NCBI RefSeq assembly: GCF_030652775.1
Contig: NZ_JAUSPS010000030.1
Location: forward strand, 28,611-92,610
From: Acetobacterium sp.
Lineage (GTDB): Bacteria; Bacillota; Clostridia; Eubacteriales; Eubacteriaceae
Reading direction: 5' to 3'
DNA: 64,000 nucleotides
Shown in pieces: positions 54,373-63,449 of the stretch. The notes under the pieces were generated by a model. It made no database searches. It was not told where the DNA came from and saw only the letters and a list, made by a program, of their open reading frames with translations. Within the stretch, counting starts at the first letter, position 1. Every line of letters begins with the position of its first letter. Made by a program: the position numbers and the translations under genes.

Positions 54373-54666
54373 CTATTCAGTAATCGTTATTTTTTCTTCA
54401 GTTTCGTTACTGCTAAATAAAACCGAATCTGATTCTTTGACCGCTTCATGATGTTGATCAGCCTCCGGTTCAGGAACCTTGTGAACGCAGTGAATCATAT
54501 CTTCGGCAATCTCATTGGTCGCAATCGTAACCGGATTGTCAATTTTAATTTTTACCAGCGGCTCATCCCCATCCACTATTTCTCTTGCCCGCTTTGCTGT
54601 TGCCAGAACCAGAGAATATTTATTTTCTGCTTTAGCAATTAACTCATTTAATGCTGGATATCGCAT
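54373..54666 (-). CDS. rpoZ: RNA polymerase omega subunit
   Basis: 97 aa with RYPALNELIAKAENKYSLVLATAKRAREI, the conserved N-terminal omega region (fragment), and KIDNPVTIATNEIAED. Helps assemble and stabilise RNA polymerase. Its ATG overlaps the gmk stop region (GGGAGGTAACAATG supplies the ribosome-binding site). Confidence 0.95.
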   Translation of the reverse strand: MRYPALNELIAKAENKYSLVLATAKRAREIVDGDEPLVKIKIDNPVTIATNEIAEDMIHCVHKVPEPEADQHHEAVKESDSVLFSSNETEEKITITE

Positions 54667-54668
54667 TG

Positions 54669-55355
54669 TTACCTCCCAAGAATATCTTCAATTTTATTTT
54701 TAAGTCGTTCGGTTCGGCATTTTTCCGCCGTTATGATGCTTTGTACCCGTTGTGCCGCATCGTCCAGATCGTCATTGATGACAATATAACTATAATCATC
54801 GGCATTTTTCATTTCTTCATAGGCACAATTTAAACGTATTTCCATTTGTTCTTTGCTTTCGGTTCCCCGTTCTTCAATTCGCCGTCGCAGTTCCTGCATC
54901 GATGGCGGAACGATAAAAATATAAATACCTTCTTTGTAATTGGTTCGAACCTTTGCGGCTCCCTGGATGTCAATTTCCAGGATCACATCAAATCCAGATT
55001 CCAATAAATCCTCGACGTAATCTTTAGGTGTTCCATAATAGTTTTCATAGACTGTTGCATATTCCAGATATTGTCCTTGTTTGATTCTTTCTTCAAAACT
55101 TTCTTTGGAAATATAAAAATACTCCCGTCCATGCTTCTCACTGTTTCTTGGCTGACGTGTTGTTTCCGAAATTGACAGCCGCAAATCTGGATTTTTTCGG
55201 CAGATGATCTTACATACACTTCCCTTGCCGGCACAGGATGGTCCTGATATAACAATGAGAATACCTTTTTCACGTTCAAAAAAAGCTTCAGTTAATTGTT
55301 CTTCTTTTAATTCCTTATTTACTACTGGACAATCACTCATAGACTTATTTAACAC
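54669..55355 (-). CDS. gmk: Guanylate kinase
   Basis: Converts GMP to GDP. 228 aa with the P-loop ISGPSCAGKGSVCK, the GMP-binding SISETTRQPR and REYFYISKESFEE. The N-terminal extension of about 25 residues before the P-loop is longer than usual. Start choice is uncertain: GTG at 55355 has its AGGGG box too close, and ATG at 55340 is too far from it. Confidence 0.94.
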   Translation of the reverse strand: MLNKSMSDCPVVNKELKEEQLTEAFFEREKGILIVISGPSCAGKGSVCKIICRKNPDLRLSISETTRQPRNSEKHGREYFYISKESFEERIKQGQYLEYATVYENYYGTPKDYVEDLLESGFDVILEIDIQGAAKVRTNYKEGIYIFIVPPSMQELRRRIEERGTESKEQMEIRLNCAYEEMKNADDYSYIVINDDLDDAAQRVQSIITAEKCRTERLKNKIEDILGR

Positions 55356-55357
55356 CC

Positions 55358-56236
55358 CTACTCAATATTTTGAATTTGTTCTCTTATTTTTTCAATCTCA
55401 CTCTTAACATCAACAACAATATTTGCAATGGCTAAATCACTGGCTTTTGAACCGATGGTATTGATTTCTCGATTCACTTCCTGAATCAGAAAATCCAGTT
55501 TTCGGCCAACCGGTTCCGTTTCCTCGGCCATGCCTTCCAACCGATCCAAGTGGCTTTGAAGCCGGGTTAATTCTTCATCGATGTTCAGTTTATCGGTCAT
55601 TAGGGCAACCTCAGTTAATAAACGTTTTTCGTCTATTTCAACCGAATCGATATAGGAAGATATTTTTTCCCGCAATTCATTTCTGTACCGTTCCAGCATG
55701 TCCGGACTTTTTTCTTTGATCTTTTTAACATGCTCCCGGACGACGCAGCAGCGATTGACCACATCCTTTTTTAATGCACTTCCTTCGCATTCACGGCTGG
55801 CATCGACTTCTTCAAGTGTTTTTACCAAAACCGGTTGAAGCTTCAACCAGATGCTTTCATAATCATCAATGTCTTCTTCAATCATAATGACATCCGGAAA
55901 TTTCGAAATCAGCGATAAACTCAGGTCATCGCCAATCATTGAATCAAGTCGACGAATTTCGTTTAATACCGAAATATAATTTTTGGCTAAATCCCGATTA
56001 AAGACAATCCGACGATTTTTTGTGCCCAATTCCGAATATTTAATGAATATCTCAATCCGTCCTCGCGCAACACTTTGCGAAACCGTATTTCTGATTTTCT
56101 CTTCGATTGGATTAAGCGTTTTGGGAATTTTAACAAAAAAATCTCTGAAACGATGGTTAATTGTTTTAATCTCAATTGAACAATCAATTGCCTCATCACG
56201 ATAATCTTTCCGCCCAAAGCCTGTCATACTTTTCAT
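55358..56236 (-). CDS. yicC: YicC family endoribonuclease
   Basis: 292 aa. The N-terminal MKSMTGFGRKD and the EIKTINHRFRDFFVKIP region are typical, and the C-terminal coiled-coil DUF1732 half has LTRLQSHLDRLEGM and LDFLIQEVNREINTIGSKASD. Members are RNases affecting small-RNA turnover. In most Firmicutes remA sits between yicC and gmk; here they are adjacent (2 bp). Confidence 0.94.
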   Translation of the reverse strand: MKSMTGFGRKDYRDEAIDCSIEIKTINHRFRDFFVKIPKTLNPIEEKIRNTVSQSVARGRIEIFIKYSELGTKNRRIVFNRDLAKNYISVLNEIRRLDSMIGDDLSLSLISKFPDVIMIEEDIDDYESIWLKLQPVLVKTLEEVDASRECEGSALKKDVVNRCCVVREHVKKIKEKSPDMLERYRNELREKISSYIDSVEIDEKRLLTEVALMTDKLNIDEELTRLQSHLDRLEGMAEETEPVGRKLDFLIQEVNREINTIGSKASDLAIANIVVDVKSEIEKIREQIQNIE

Positions 56237-56405
56237 GATGTTTCTCCATTTCCATTTTAATCCACCCGGTTAATTTCAGTTAAATAGTTTAGTGAAATTA
56301 TTGCCCGGCCACTGCTTTTTTTAGTAATTGCATTCGTATTTTTACTGCAAGATTATTAAGTACTATGACATAAAAGCGTTTTTTACATAGCTACCTAATC
56401 AATAT

Positions 56406-56434
56406 ACTATATCTAATTCCCATAAAAAAGTCAA
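56406..56434 (-). promoter_or_regulatory. Promoter of the yicC cluster
   Basis: TTGACT and TATAGT are 17 bp apart on the minus strand, about 170 bp upstream of yicC. It is the best candidate for driving the long minus-strand cluster. Confidence 0.75.
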
Positions 56435-56516
56435 CGATTCCCTACTTATTAAACACTAAATAGCATTTAATTTTACTTTCCTTAATGGTTCCTTATGTCT
56501 ATCATTTAAAAACCCT

Positions 56517-56544
56517 TTTACATCCTTGGAGAACGTGATAAAAT
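56517..56544 (+). promoter_or_regulatory. Promoter of rqcH
   Basis: TTTACA and TAAAAT are 16 bp apart, with an extended TG before the -10. It lies about 40 bp upstream of the rqcH start. Confidence 0.65.
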
Positions 56545-56585
56545 CATCCCATCTCTATCCATCTATTTGAAAGGAGCATTTTTAT

Positions 56586-58355
56586 ATGGCTTATGATGGC
56601 GTTACCCTATATCACTTAATACAAGAATTTAAAACCCTCTTAATTGGAGGTCGTATACGAAAAATCTATCAACCGGAAATCGATGAAATCCGGCTTTTAG
56701 TGAATCATGGAAATCAAAAACATCATGTCTTACTTTCGGCCAACGCTAGTAATCCGCGCGCTTATATGACCGAAAAGATCAAAGAAAATCCCAGTGCACC
56801 ACCCAGTTTTTGTATGGTATTGAGGAAGTACATTCTTAACGGAACGATTGTTGATATCACCCAGCATGAAACGGATCGAATCATGGAAATTTCCATATCA
56901 TCAAAAAATGATTTTAATGAAACGGTGATCCGCAAACTGCTGGTAGAAATAATGGGACGAAACAGCAATATTATCCTGGTTGATGAATCGATGAAAATCC
57001 TCGATTCGATGAAAAAAGTCGGTTCAACTTCCAGTCGCTACCGCCAAATTCTTCCTGGTCGAGATTATATTTATCCCCCGGAAAATAACCGTCATGGGTT
57101 TTTTGATCTTGAAGCAGAACATTTTAATGCGTTGCTGACCAATTATAGCGAAGCGACGGTGGAAAAATTCTTTATTCAGGCTTTTCTGGGAATCAGCCCC
57201 AACATTGGTAAAGAGATTGCTTTCAGAAGCGGCATCGACTCCAATTGCCTCGTAACCAATCTCACCAAAAAGCAAAAGCAATTTTTATGCGAAGGGTTTA
57301 CTCAGGTTATTTCGGAAATAGAAAAAAAAGCTGAACCTGTCATTATCTACCTTGGTCGAAAAATGGTGGACTTTTCAACGGTCGACCTCCATTATTTACG
57401 GGCTGATCATCGTTATGAATCCTACCCCTCCATTTCAGAAATGCTCGAGGCATATTATTTTAAACGGGATAAAGCCCTGCGCTTCAAAACACGGGCAGCT
57501 AATCTTCGTCAACAGCTTGATATTCTTGTTAAAAAGAATAAAAAAAAGCTGAACAACCTCCAACAAGATGTGGACGCTTCTCACAAAAACGAGAAGTTTA
57601 AGCTTTACGGCGATTTAATCACCGCCAATATCTATGCCATTGAAAAAGGTCAGGAAATTGCGACACTGGTTAACTATTACGATCCTGACGCTCAGACTAT
57701 TGATATTCCGCTAAAAGTCAACCGAACTCCCGCCCAGAACGCCCAACACTATTATAAAAAATACAACAAAAGCAAAATTGCCCTGAAACATCTGGCTGGC
57801 TATATCTTAGAAACTGAAGAAAAAGTTTACTATCTGGAGAGCCTGGTCAACAGCTTGGATCAATCCACTGAGTTGGCCGAACTGGATGAAATCCGTCACG
57901 AATTTCTCCATTCCGAATTTAATAAAAAAGCCCTTTCCAAGGAAGACAAGAAAAAACAGATTCCTTCTAAACCCCTGCACTATGTTTCCTCCGAAGGGTT
58001 CCATATTTTTGTTGGTAAAAACAATTATCAGAATGATTTCATATCGACAAAAATGGGCAAGAGCGAGGACTGCTGGCTTCATGTCAAAGATGCCCCTGGT
58101 TCCCATGTGCTGATTATGGCTGGCGGTCGTTTCATCACCGAGAAGACCCTGTTAGAAGCTGGTAATTTGGCCGCCTGGTACAGTAAATCAAGAGGTTCCA
58201 GCAATGTTCCGGTTGATTATCTTGAGTTTAAATATCTAAAAAAGCCCAGCAAGGCAAAACCGGGCATGGTTATCTTTACCAACCAAAATACCATGTATGT
58301 AACCCCAACTCAGGAGGGGGTTGAAACAATGGAAATCATCACCGATACTATTTAG
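56586..58355 (+). CDS. rqcH: Ribosome-associated quality control protein RqcH (NFACT family)
   Basis: 589 aa homologue of eukaryotic Rqc2/NEMF: N-terminal fingerprint domain MAYDGVTLYHLIQEF, helix-hairpin-helix and coiled coil (KKNKKKLNNLQQDVDAS), and the C-terminal NFACT-R domain (YVSSEGFHIFVGKNNYQNDF). It adds C-terminal alanine tails to stalled nascent chains on 50S subunits. It converges on the rluD-like gene with only 1 bp between stop codons. Confidence 0.94.
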   Translation: MAYDGVTLYHLIQEFKTLLIGGRIRKIYQPEIDEIRLLVNHGNQKHHVLLSANASNPRAYMTEKIKENPSAPPSFCMVLRKYILNGTIVDITQHETDRIMEISISSKNDFNETVIRKLLVEIMGRNSNIILVDESMKILDSMKKVGSTSSRYRQILPGRDYIYPPENNRHGFFDLEAEHFNALLTNYSEATVEKFFIQAFLGISPNIGKEIAFRSGIDSNCLVTNLTKKQKQFLCEGFTQVISEIEKKAEPVIIYLGRKMVDFSTVDLHYLRADHRYESYPSISEMLEAYYFKRDKALRFKTRAANLRQQLDILVKKNKKKLNNLQQDVDASHKNEKFKLYGDLITANIYAIEKGQEIATLVNYYDPDAQTIDIPLKVNRTPAQNAQHYYKKYNKSKIALKHLAGYILETEEKVYYLESLVNSLDQSTELAELDEIRHEFLHSEFNKKALSKEDKKKQIPSKPLHYVSSEGFHIFVGKNNYQNDFISTKMGKSEDCWLHVKDAPGSHVLIMAGGRFITEKTLLEAGNLAAWYSKSRGSSNVPVDYLEFKYLKKPSKAKPGMVIFTNQNTMYVTPTQEGVETMEIITDTI

Positions 58356-58356
58356 C

Positions 58357-59274
58357 CTATTTCAGATTTTTTAATATTGATTTAAACGCCGGTGGAACCG
58401 GAGCTCTGAAAACGAGACTTTCCCCGGTTCTGGGATGGGTAAAACCCAGAGTATGGGCGTGGAGACATTGACCCGCTGTTTTAAAGGGATTGTTCTTGTC
58501 TCCTTTGCCATACAAGGGATCGCCGGCCAGCGGATGACCGATTTTCTCCATATGCACGCGGATTTGGTGGGTTCGACCGGTTTCCAGCTGAAAACGGAGG
58601 AGGGTATACTGGGCATACCGCTTAACCACTTCAAAATGAGTAATCGCCGGTTTTGAGTTTTTTTCCACCACTGCCATTTTTATCCTGAGCTGTTCATGTC
58701 TGCCAATGGGCATATCCACCGTACCACGGTTGGGTTTGACATTTCCCTTGACCAGACCATAATAGCGTCTGAGGATACTATGCTCCTTTAGCTGTTCAGA
58801 CAAACTTCGATGCGCAATGTCATTTTTGGCAATCATCAGTAATCCTGAGGTATCCTTATCAATCCGGTGAATGATGCCCGGCCGCATGACGCCATTTATA
58901 TTTGACAAATTTTTTGTATGATACAGTAATCCATTAACGAGGGTCCCGCTGCTGTTCCCCGGGGCAGGGTGCACTACCATTCCCTGGGGCTTATTAACGA
59001 CGATCACATCTTCATCTTCATAGATGATGACAAGCGGAATGTCTTCTGCTGCCATATGACATGCCACCGGTTCAGGAATCATCAAGGTGATGTTTTCTCC
59101 TGGTTTAACATGATAACTGGCTTTCTTTTTCAGCCCATTAACCAAAACATCCCCGGTCGCAATCAATCGCTTAATATATTCTCTTGAATAATCCCCCGGC
59201 AAAGCGCAGCAAAAATGATCCAGTCGCTGCTCGGTCTCTTCTGGGACAATAAATTCATTTCGCTCTTTAGTCAT
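58357..59274 (-). CDS. rluD: RluD-type 23S rRNA pseudouridine synthase
   Basis: 305 aa. N-terminal S4 domain (LDHFCCALPGDYSREYIKRLI), then the RluA/RluD catalytic domain with the GIIHRIDKDTSGLLMI active-site loop (the Asp is the nucleophile) and GRTHQIRVHMEKIGHPLAGD. The ATG at 59274 has GGGAG 7 nt upstream; a start seven codons earlier lies in the ribosome-binding site. The exact target uridines cannot be told from sequence. Confidence 0.93.
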   Translation of the reverse strand: MTKERNEFIVPEETEQRLDHFCCALPGDYSREYIKRLIATGDVLVNGLKKKASYHVKPGENITLMIPEPVACHMAAEDIPLVIIYEDEDVIVVNKPQGMVVHPAPGNSSGTLVNGLLYHTKNLSNINGVMRPGIIHRIDKDTSGLLMIAKNDIAHRSLSEQLKEHSILRRYYGLVKGNVKPNRGTVDMPIGRHEQLRIKMAVVEKNSKPAITHFEVVKRYAQYTLLRFQLETGRTHQIRVHMEKIGHPLAGDPLYGKGDKNNPFKTAGQCLHAHTLGFTHPRTGESLVFRAPVPPAFKSILKNLK

Positions 59275-59295
59275 ATAGCTCTCCCTTTTTATCAA

Positions 59296-60033
59296 TCATA
59301 TGTATCGATCCACTTCTAGACGGATGTTTCCTTTTTTTGTCCGCTCATCCATCCCAATTATTTTTGCCTTGCCTTTTCCTCGCAGTGAAATAATATCGCC
59401 GGATTTCAGCCGGAAATCATTTTTATTGATCTCCGTATAATTCACCCGCACCTTACCCTGTTTGATTAAAATAAGGCTATTCTGTCTGGAAAAGCCCCAT
59501 ATTTTATTGATGATCCCATCGATCCGGTTCGAAGCGACAACCACAGACATCCGCTTAAAACTCTTTTCAAAGCTCTGAATCTGCTGACAGTCTTTAATCG
59601 TGGTTTTTATTTCTCGGCCTTTAACCTGATTCAAATTGATCCATAAAAAGTCCTGCAGTCGCTGATGAGCAATAATCTGCACCTTATCTTCACCCACGTC
59701 GATATCGCCGATGCTCTCCCGGGTTATCCCCAGATGCATGAGTTCTCCCAATACATTTCGATGATCGATGGGAATTATTTTGTCAAACTCAATGGCAAAA
59801 ATTGGCCATTCCAGATCCTCCGATGATACATAATCCGGATAAATACATAGCATTTTTCGCTCGGCATCCGGGTGTCCTCCAAAAAATAGATAAGGGACAC
59901 CACTATGCTTAATGGTGTCCTTTATTTTTTGTTGAAACACTTCATCATAAAAATCAAAGAATCGGGGTTCAAAATTTTTATCGCACGCATCTGCAATACG
60001 TGATAATAAAAAAATATCTTTTTTATCTGTCAT
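59296..60033 (-). CDS. ylmH: YlmH-type S4 RNA-binding protein
   Basis: 245 aa. An N-terminal region of about 165 residues has the YlmH features KDIFLLSRIADACD and PYLFFGGHPDAERKML. The C-terminus is an S4 domain (NSLILIKQGKVRVNYTEI and GDIISLRGKGKAKI). YlmH has been linked to rescuing stalled ribosomes. It belongs to the sepF cluster, in the order yggS-sepF-yggT-ylmH. Confidence 0.9.
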   Translation of the reverse strand: MTDKKDIFLLSRIADACDKNFEPRFFDFYDEVFQQKIKDTIKHSGVPYLFFGGHPDAERKMLCIYPDYVSSEDLEWPIFAIEFDKIIPIDHRNVLGELMHLGITRESIGDIDVGEDKVQIIAHQRLQDFLWINLNQVKGREIKTTIKDCQQIQSFEKSFKRMSVVVASNRIDGIINKIWGFSRQNSLILIKQGKVRVNYTEINKNDFRLKSGDIISLRGKGKAKIIGMDERTKKGNIRLEVDRYI

Positions 60034-60071
60034 AAGACATCCCTTCAACATTTAAATGTCAGAATTTAATT

Positions 60072-60341
60072 TTAAAAAATGAACATTACGATCATTTTAT
60101 AAAGCGGAAACAGCACAATTTGCATTAAAAGAATAGCGGCAAAAGCTGATAAATCCAATGGCCCTATGACTGTAAAACGTCGTAGCGGTGATAAAATGGG
60201 TTCCGTTAAGCCATAAATTGTCTTAACAAAAATATTATTTGGATCAGGGCTTACCCAACTGAAAATAATGTTCACAAAGATTAATAGCGTGACCAATTCA
60301 AATAATAGATTACCCGCTTGTATAAGAATTCCCTGGATCAT
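60072..60341 (-). CDS. yggT: YggT family membrane protein
   Basis: 89 aa with two hydrophobic segments (LLFELVTLLIFVNIIFSW and LDLSAFAAILLMQIVLFPL) and the family motif LTEPILSPLRRF. It is often part of the cell-division ylm cluster and affects nucleoid or septum organisation in some species. The ATG at 60341 has AGGT 7 nt upstream; a longer frame overlaps sepF. Confidence 0.9.
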   Translation of the reverse strand: MIQGILIQAGNLLFELVTLLIFVNIIFSWVSPDPNNIFVKTIYGLTEPILSPLRRFTVIGPLDLSAFAAILLMQIVLFPLYKMIVMFIF

Positions 60342-60348
60342 AAACGAC

Positions 60349-60837
60349 CTATTCCATATCCTCATCCCACTCTAAAATCGGGGCATTGAAATCCAAATCA
60401 TCATGCTGAGGATTTGTTAAAACAGCAACCGCTTTCGGAGCTAATATAAATACATTGTCCGCTATTTTGTTAATTGAACCATCCAATGCAAATAGAGCAC
60501 CACTTAAGAAATCGAAAATCTTACGACCATTTTCATAATCGGTATTTTTTAAATTCAGCACTACTGTTTTGTTATTGCGAATTTTATTGCAAATACTCGG
60601 AGCATCTTTGAAAACTTCAGGTTCCAACACTAAAACTTCTGGACCGTCGTCAAGGGATAATTCGCTTCGTCTTGAAGGTGCCGTTCTCTTTGCTTTTGGC
60701 GCACTAAAGGCACTTTTTGTATCTTCGACATCGTCGTCATATACATCTTCTTCGTAAATCTCGTCGTAACCATCCTCATTGTCTACTTCCATGCCAAAAA
60801 CCTTAATAATTTTATCCTTAAATTTCTCTGCTGCCAT
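60349..60837 (-). CDS. sepF: Cell division protein SepF
   Basis: 162 aa: an N-terminal membrane-binding helix (KFKDKIIKVFG), an acidic low-complexity linker (about residues 18-60), and the C-terminal SepF fold (EVLVLEPEVFKDAPSICNKI, VVLNLKNTD...GRKIFDFLSGALFALDGSI). It anchors FtsZ to the membrane. Confidence 0.94.
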   Translation of the reverse strand: MAAEKFKDKIIKVFGMEVDNEDGYDEIYEEDVYDDDVEDTKSAFSAPKAKRTAPSRRSELSLDDGPEVLVLEPEVFKDAPSICNKIRNNKTVVLNLKNTDYENGRKIFDFLSGALFALDGSINKIADNVFILAPKAVAVLTNPQHDDLDFNAPILEWDEDME

Positions 60838-60851
60838 TGTATATCTCCTAA

Positions 60852-61499
60852 CTAACTAAATATTTTGCGTCCAACTCTTATCATATTGGATCCCTCTTCT
60901 ATTGCAATGGTATAATCATCAGTCATACCCATAGACAGATAATTCATTTGAATAATCCCGTCCACAGATTCTTCTTTTATTCTATCATAAATTTTCTTTA
61001 ATTCCACAAAAATCTCACGAATTTTGTCATTATTTTGGGTTAATGGTCCCATTGCCATCAGTCCTTTGACTCTGACAAACTGATATCCGGTCAATGCTTC
61101 CAAAATAGCATTCAGATCTTCCCGCAGAATTCCTGATTTACTATCTTCCCGAGCCAAATTCAATTGAAGTAACACATTAGTAACAATTCCCTGTTTCTTG
61201 CTTTCGCGTTCAAGTACATCAAGCAATTCAATTGAATCGACTGAATGAATCAGAAATGTCTTGCCAATGATATATTTCACCTTATTTTTTTGCAAATGTC
61301 CAATAAAATGCCACCGGGGACGATCTCCCAGAACCTCGTACTTTTTGAGAAAATCCTGAACCCTGCTTTCGCCGAGATCATCGACCCCTGACTCCAGCAC
61401 CGCTTTGGTATCTTCTAAACTTTGATATTTGGAAACTGCAACAAGGGTGACTTGATCTGGTATTTCTGACTTTATCCGATTTATATTATCTGAAATCAC
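60852..61499 (-). CDS. yggS: YggS family PLP-binding protein
   Basis: 215 aa alanine-racemase-like TIM-barrel protein that balances pyridoxal phosphate and amino acid pools. Motifs: TLVAVSKYQ with the PLP lysine, LGESRVQDF, WHFIGHLQKNKVKY, MGMTDDYTIAIEEGSNMIRVG. It is upstream of sepF, as in the Bacillus ylmE-ylmF pair. Confidence 0.94.
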   Translation of the reverse strand: MISDNINRIKSEIPDQVTLVAVSKYQSLEDTKAVLESGVDDLGESRVQDFLKKYEVLGDRPRWHFIGHLQKNKVKYIIGKTFLIHSVDSIELLDVLERESKKQGIVTNVLLQLNLAREDSKSGILREDLNAILEALTGYQFVRVKGLMAMGPLTQNNDKIREIFVELKKIYDRIKEESVDGIIQMNYLSMGMTDDYTIAIEEGSNMIRVGRKIFS

Positions 61500-61513
61500 T
61501 GTTTTTCACATCC

Positions 61514-62751
61514 TTAAGGGTAAATACTGATGCGCATCCCGCTGTTTAAGTTTGGATTGTCTACTGTTTTTAAAACCGCATTGCCATTGTTATATTTTTC
61601 GACAACAACTGACCGGGAATCGCTGAAGTATCCTTTTGTAACGGTATTAATCATTGTTTCTTCATTTTTTTTGTAAACGGCGCTTTTGGGGATTTCATAA
61701 GCACTGTAGTCCTGAATATAAATGTCTGTTTTGCCGATTACCACCTTTGAAAAATCATTGACATAATCTTTAAGCATCAAAACGACAATTTTTTGACTTC
61801 CTTCATCTACAACATCGACAAAGTAGCCGGAATAAACCTTATCTTCATATTCAAAGCGCAGCTTGGGAAAATAGTAAAGCTGATCTACCCGCTTGACCAA
61901 AAATTCATAGTAGTCCTGGTTTATCCCACTGTCAGCTGTACCCATTAATTCAGTTTTAAGGGTAACAACTTCTTCTTCACCCATAATGGTCATATCAGTG
62001 GGCATCGAAAAAGCCACATAAATATGGTCGTTATTGACAACCTTCAAAAGTCCCTCAGATTCCTGATCAACTTTGCTCGCAGTTTTTAGAAATGTTGCAT
62101 TAATGTACGGAAGCATGCTTTCACTTAAGGCTTTTTCAACTGGCTGAATGGATGTGTATACATATCCACTTGACAGCAGACCCAATTCATTAAGTGCAAT
62201 ATTTCTGGTCTCTCCACCAAGCAGTCCAACAAGTGTCTGCCGTTTTTGTTGAAGCGCCGCCAAATCAAGACCCATATATTGAACCGATTCAATTAGGAAG
62301 TTTTTTCGTTCCCGTTCAGTTTCTCCGATTTGATTGGTAATACTCGAAATGCCCTGATAGTTCGACACGATGTCACCAACAATCCGACCCCAATTATTAT
62401 AATACTCTTCTTTGATAATCGTGTCAATGACAGCAATTTGTTCGTTTAAGTAATCTGTATTGACAACCTTTGGTGCATTTGTCAACGGTTTGTACCCGTT
62501 GGCTTTTTCTCCTTCCAGCAGGGAAAGATCACTGGCCTGGAAATCATCGATCACCCGATAGTCAATATCTTTAAAAAAATACATCTCTGTTTTGTACGAT
62601 TCGGTATAATCCTTTTTTTCGAGCAGCATGCTCATATTACCTCGATAACTCGAAATAATAATTATTGCTACAATAAAAAAAAAACGATGCCAACAACAAT
62701 TTTTCTTAAAGAATTGACTCGTCTATTATTTTTTCTTTTAATTTGTCCCAT
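61514..62751 (-). CDS. HlyD-like membrane-anchored protein, interrupted by a frameshift
   Basis: The intact frame from ATG 62635 gives 373 aa of HlyD-like extracytoplasmic sequence (barrel-sandwich-type segments, SGYVYTSIQPVEKAL, KSAVYKKN and a C-terminal NSGMRISIYP). Upstream, an ATG at 62751 with an AAGGTG box opens a second frame that encodes KRKNNRRVNSLRKIVVGIVFF, a charged end plus the start of a transmembrane helix, then stops at TAG. Joining them needs one extra or two fewer bases in an A10/T10 run (62675-62684), restoring a helix of IVVGIVFFFIVAIIIIS. It may be slippage, phase variation or a sequencing error. The gene precedes yggS, its usual clostridial position. Confidence 0.8.
62675..62684. 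repeat. Homopolymer A10/T10 at the frameshift
   Basis: Ten consecutive A on the plus strand, in the transmembrane-helix codons of the HlyD-like gene. Length 11 or 8 would give one open reading frame; length 10 does not. Confidence 0.9.
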
Positions 62752-62771
62752 ATTTTCACCTTAATAAAAAA

Positions 62772-62848
62772 TGGTCTGAGTGAGAGGATTTGAACCTCCG
62801 GCCTCTTGACCCCCAGTCAAGCGCGCTACCAAGCTGCGCTACACCCAG
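62772..62848 (-). tRNA. tRNA-Pro (anticodon GGG)
   Basis: 77 nt with an encoded CCA end. The acceptor stem CTGGGTG pairs with CACTCAG, and the T arm contains GGTTCAAATCC. The anticodon loop CTGGGGG gives anticodon GGG, read on a CTTGA/TCAAG stem. It decodes CCC and CCU. Confidence 0.95.
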
Positions 62849-62940
62849 ACAGTAAATATATTATAATGATAAATGAAGGATTAATCAAGCTTTTTTTTAT
62901 TTAATTCATTTAAACCCATTAAAATATATAAATATTTAAG

Positions 62941-62969
62941 GGTATCTGCGTCAAATACCCGCAGATACC
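62941..62969. terminator. Terminator hairpin after the rseC-like gene
   Basis: A 10-bp perfect stem (GGTATCTGCG / CGCAGATACC) with a 9-nt loop lies 10 bp past the rseC-like stop codon. Plus-strand T run is good; on the minus strand the tail is AT-rich. Confidence 0.65.
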
Positions 62970-62978
62970 GCTTTTTAT

Positions 62979-63448
62979 TTAATTCCCCATGCGTTTTTCC
63001 ATGGGTGTGGAGATGGTTTCAGTGTTCTCAATGACAGCGATGATCACCGGCTGGTATTTACTATTAAACCGCCCCTGCCGATCAAAATAACGGATCACCA
63101 GATAAGCTATGGCAGTCAGGCCAATACCTGTTAAAAACGAGGTCAGCACTTGATCCCACCCGACGCTTAAAGCGTCAACCAGATAGTACGCAACACAACT
63201 TCCCAAGATGAAGGCAATCAACGGTATGCCATACATGATAAATGCCGCAACAAAGACATTTGCAAATTGCATCTCCACCTCAACGGTTTCGCCGCTGTGA
63301 GCATTGACTGAGTTTTTAGCTGTTGTCAACATAACCGATTGGTCTTTGCTGACATGACAGGCGCCGCAATCACCGCACGCTGAATTACGCTTAATCTCAA
63401 CTTCGGCATTATTTCCCCGAAGCGCTTTAACCGTTCCTATTTCTTTCA

Positions 63449-63449
<1 letters not shown>
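62979..63449 (-). CDS. RseC/MucC-like redox-associated membrane protein
   Basis: 156 aa. The N-terminal cytosolic part has the cluster CGDCGAC (possible metal or Fe-S binding), then two transmembrane helices (VAAFIMYGIPLIAFILGSCVAYYL and VLTSFLTGIGLTAIAYLVI, in part). RseC/SoxR-reducing proteins are common next to Rnf genes, but none is here. It overlaps the aspS stop by one base. Confidence 0.86.

Larger units (their letters stand above)
56237..56585. other. Divergent yicC-rqcH intergenic region (349 bp)
   Basis: No coding frame. It holds back-to-back promoters for yicC (56406-56434) and rqcH (56517-56544) and AT-rich sequence. Confidence 0.6.
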
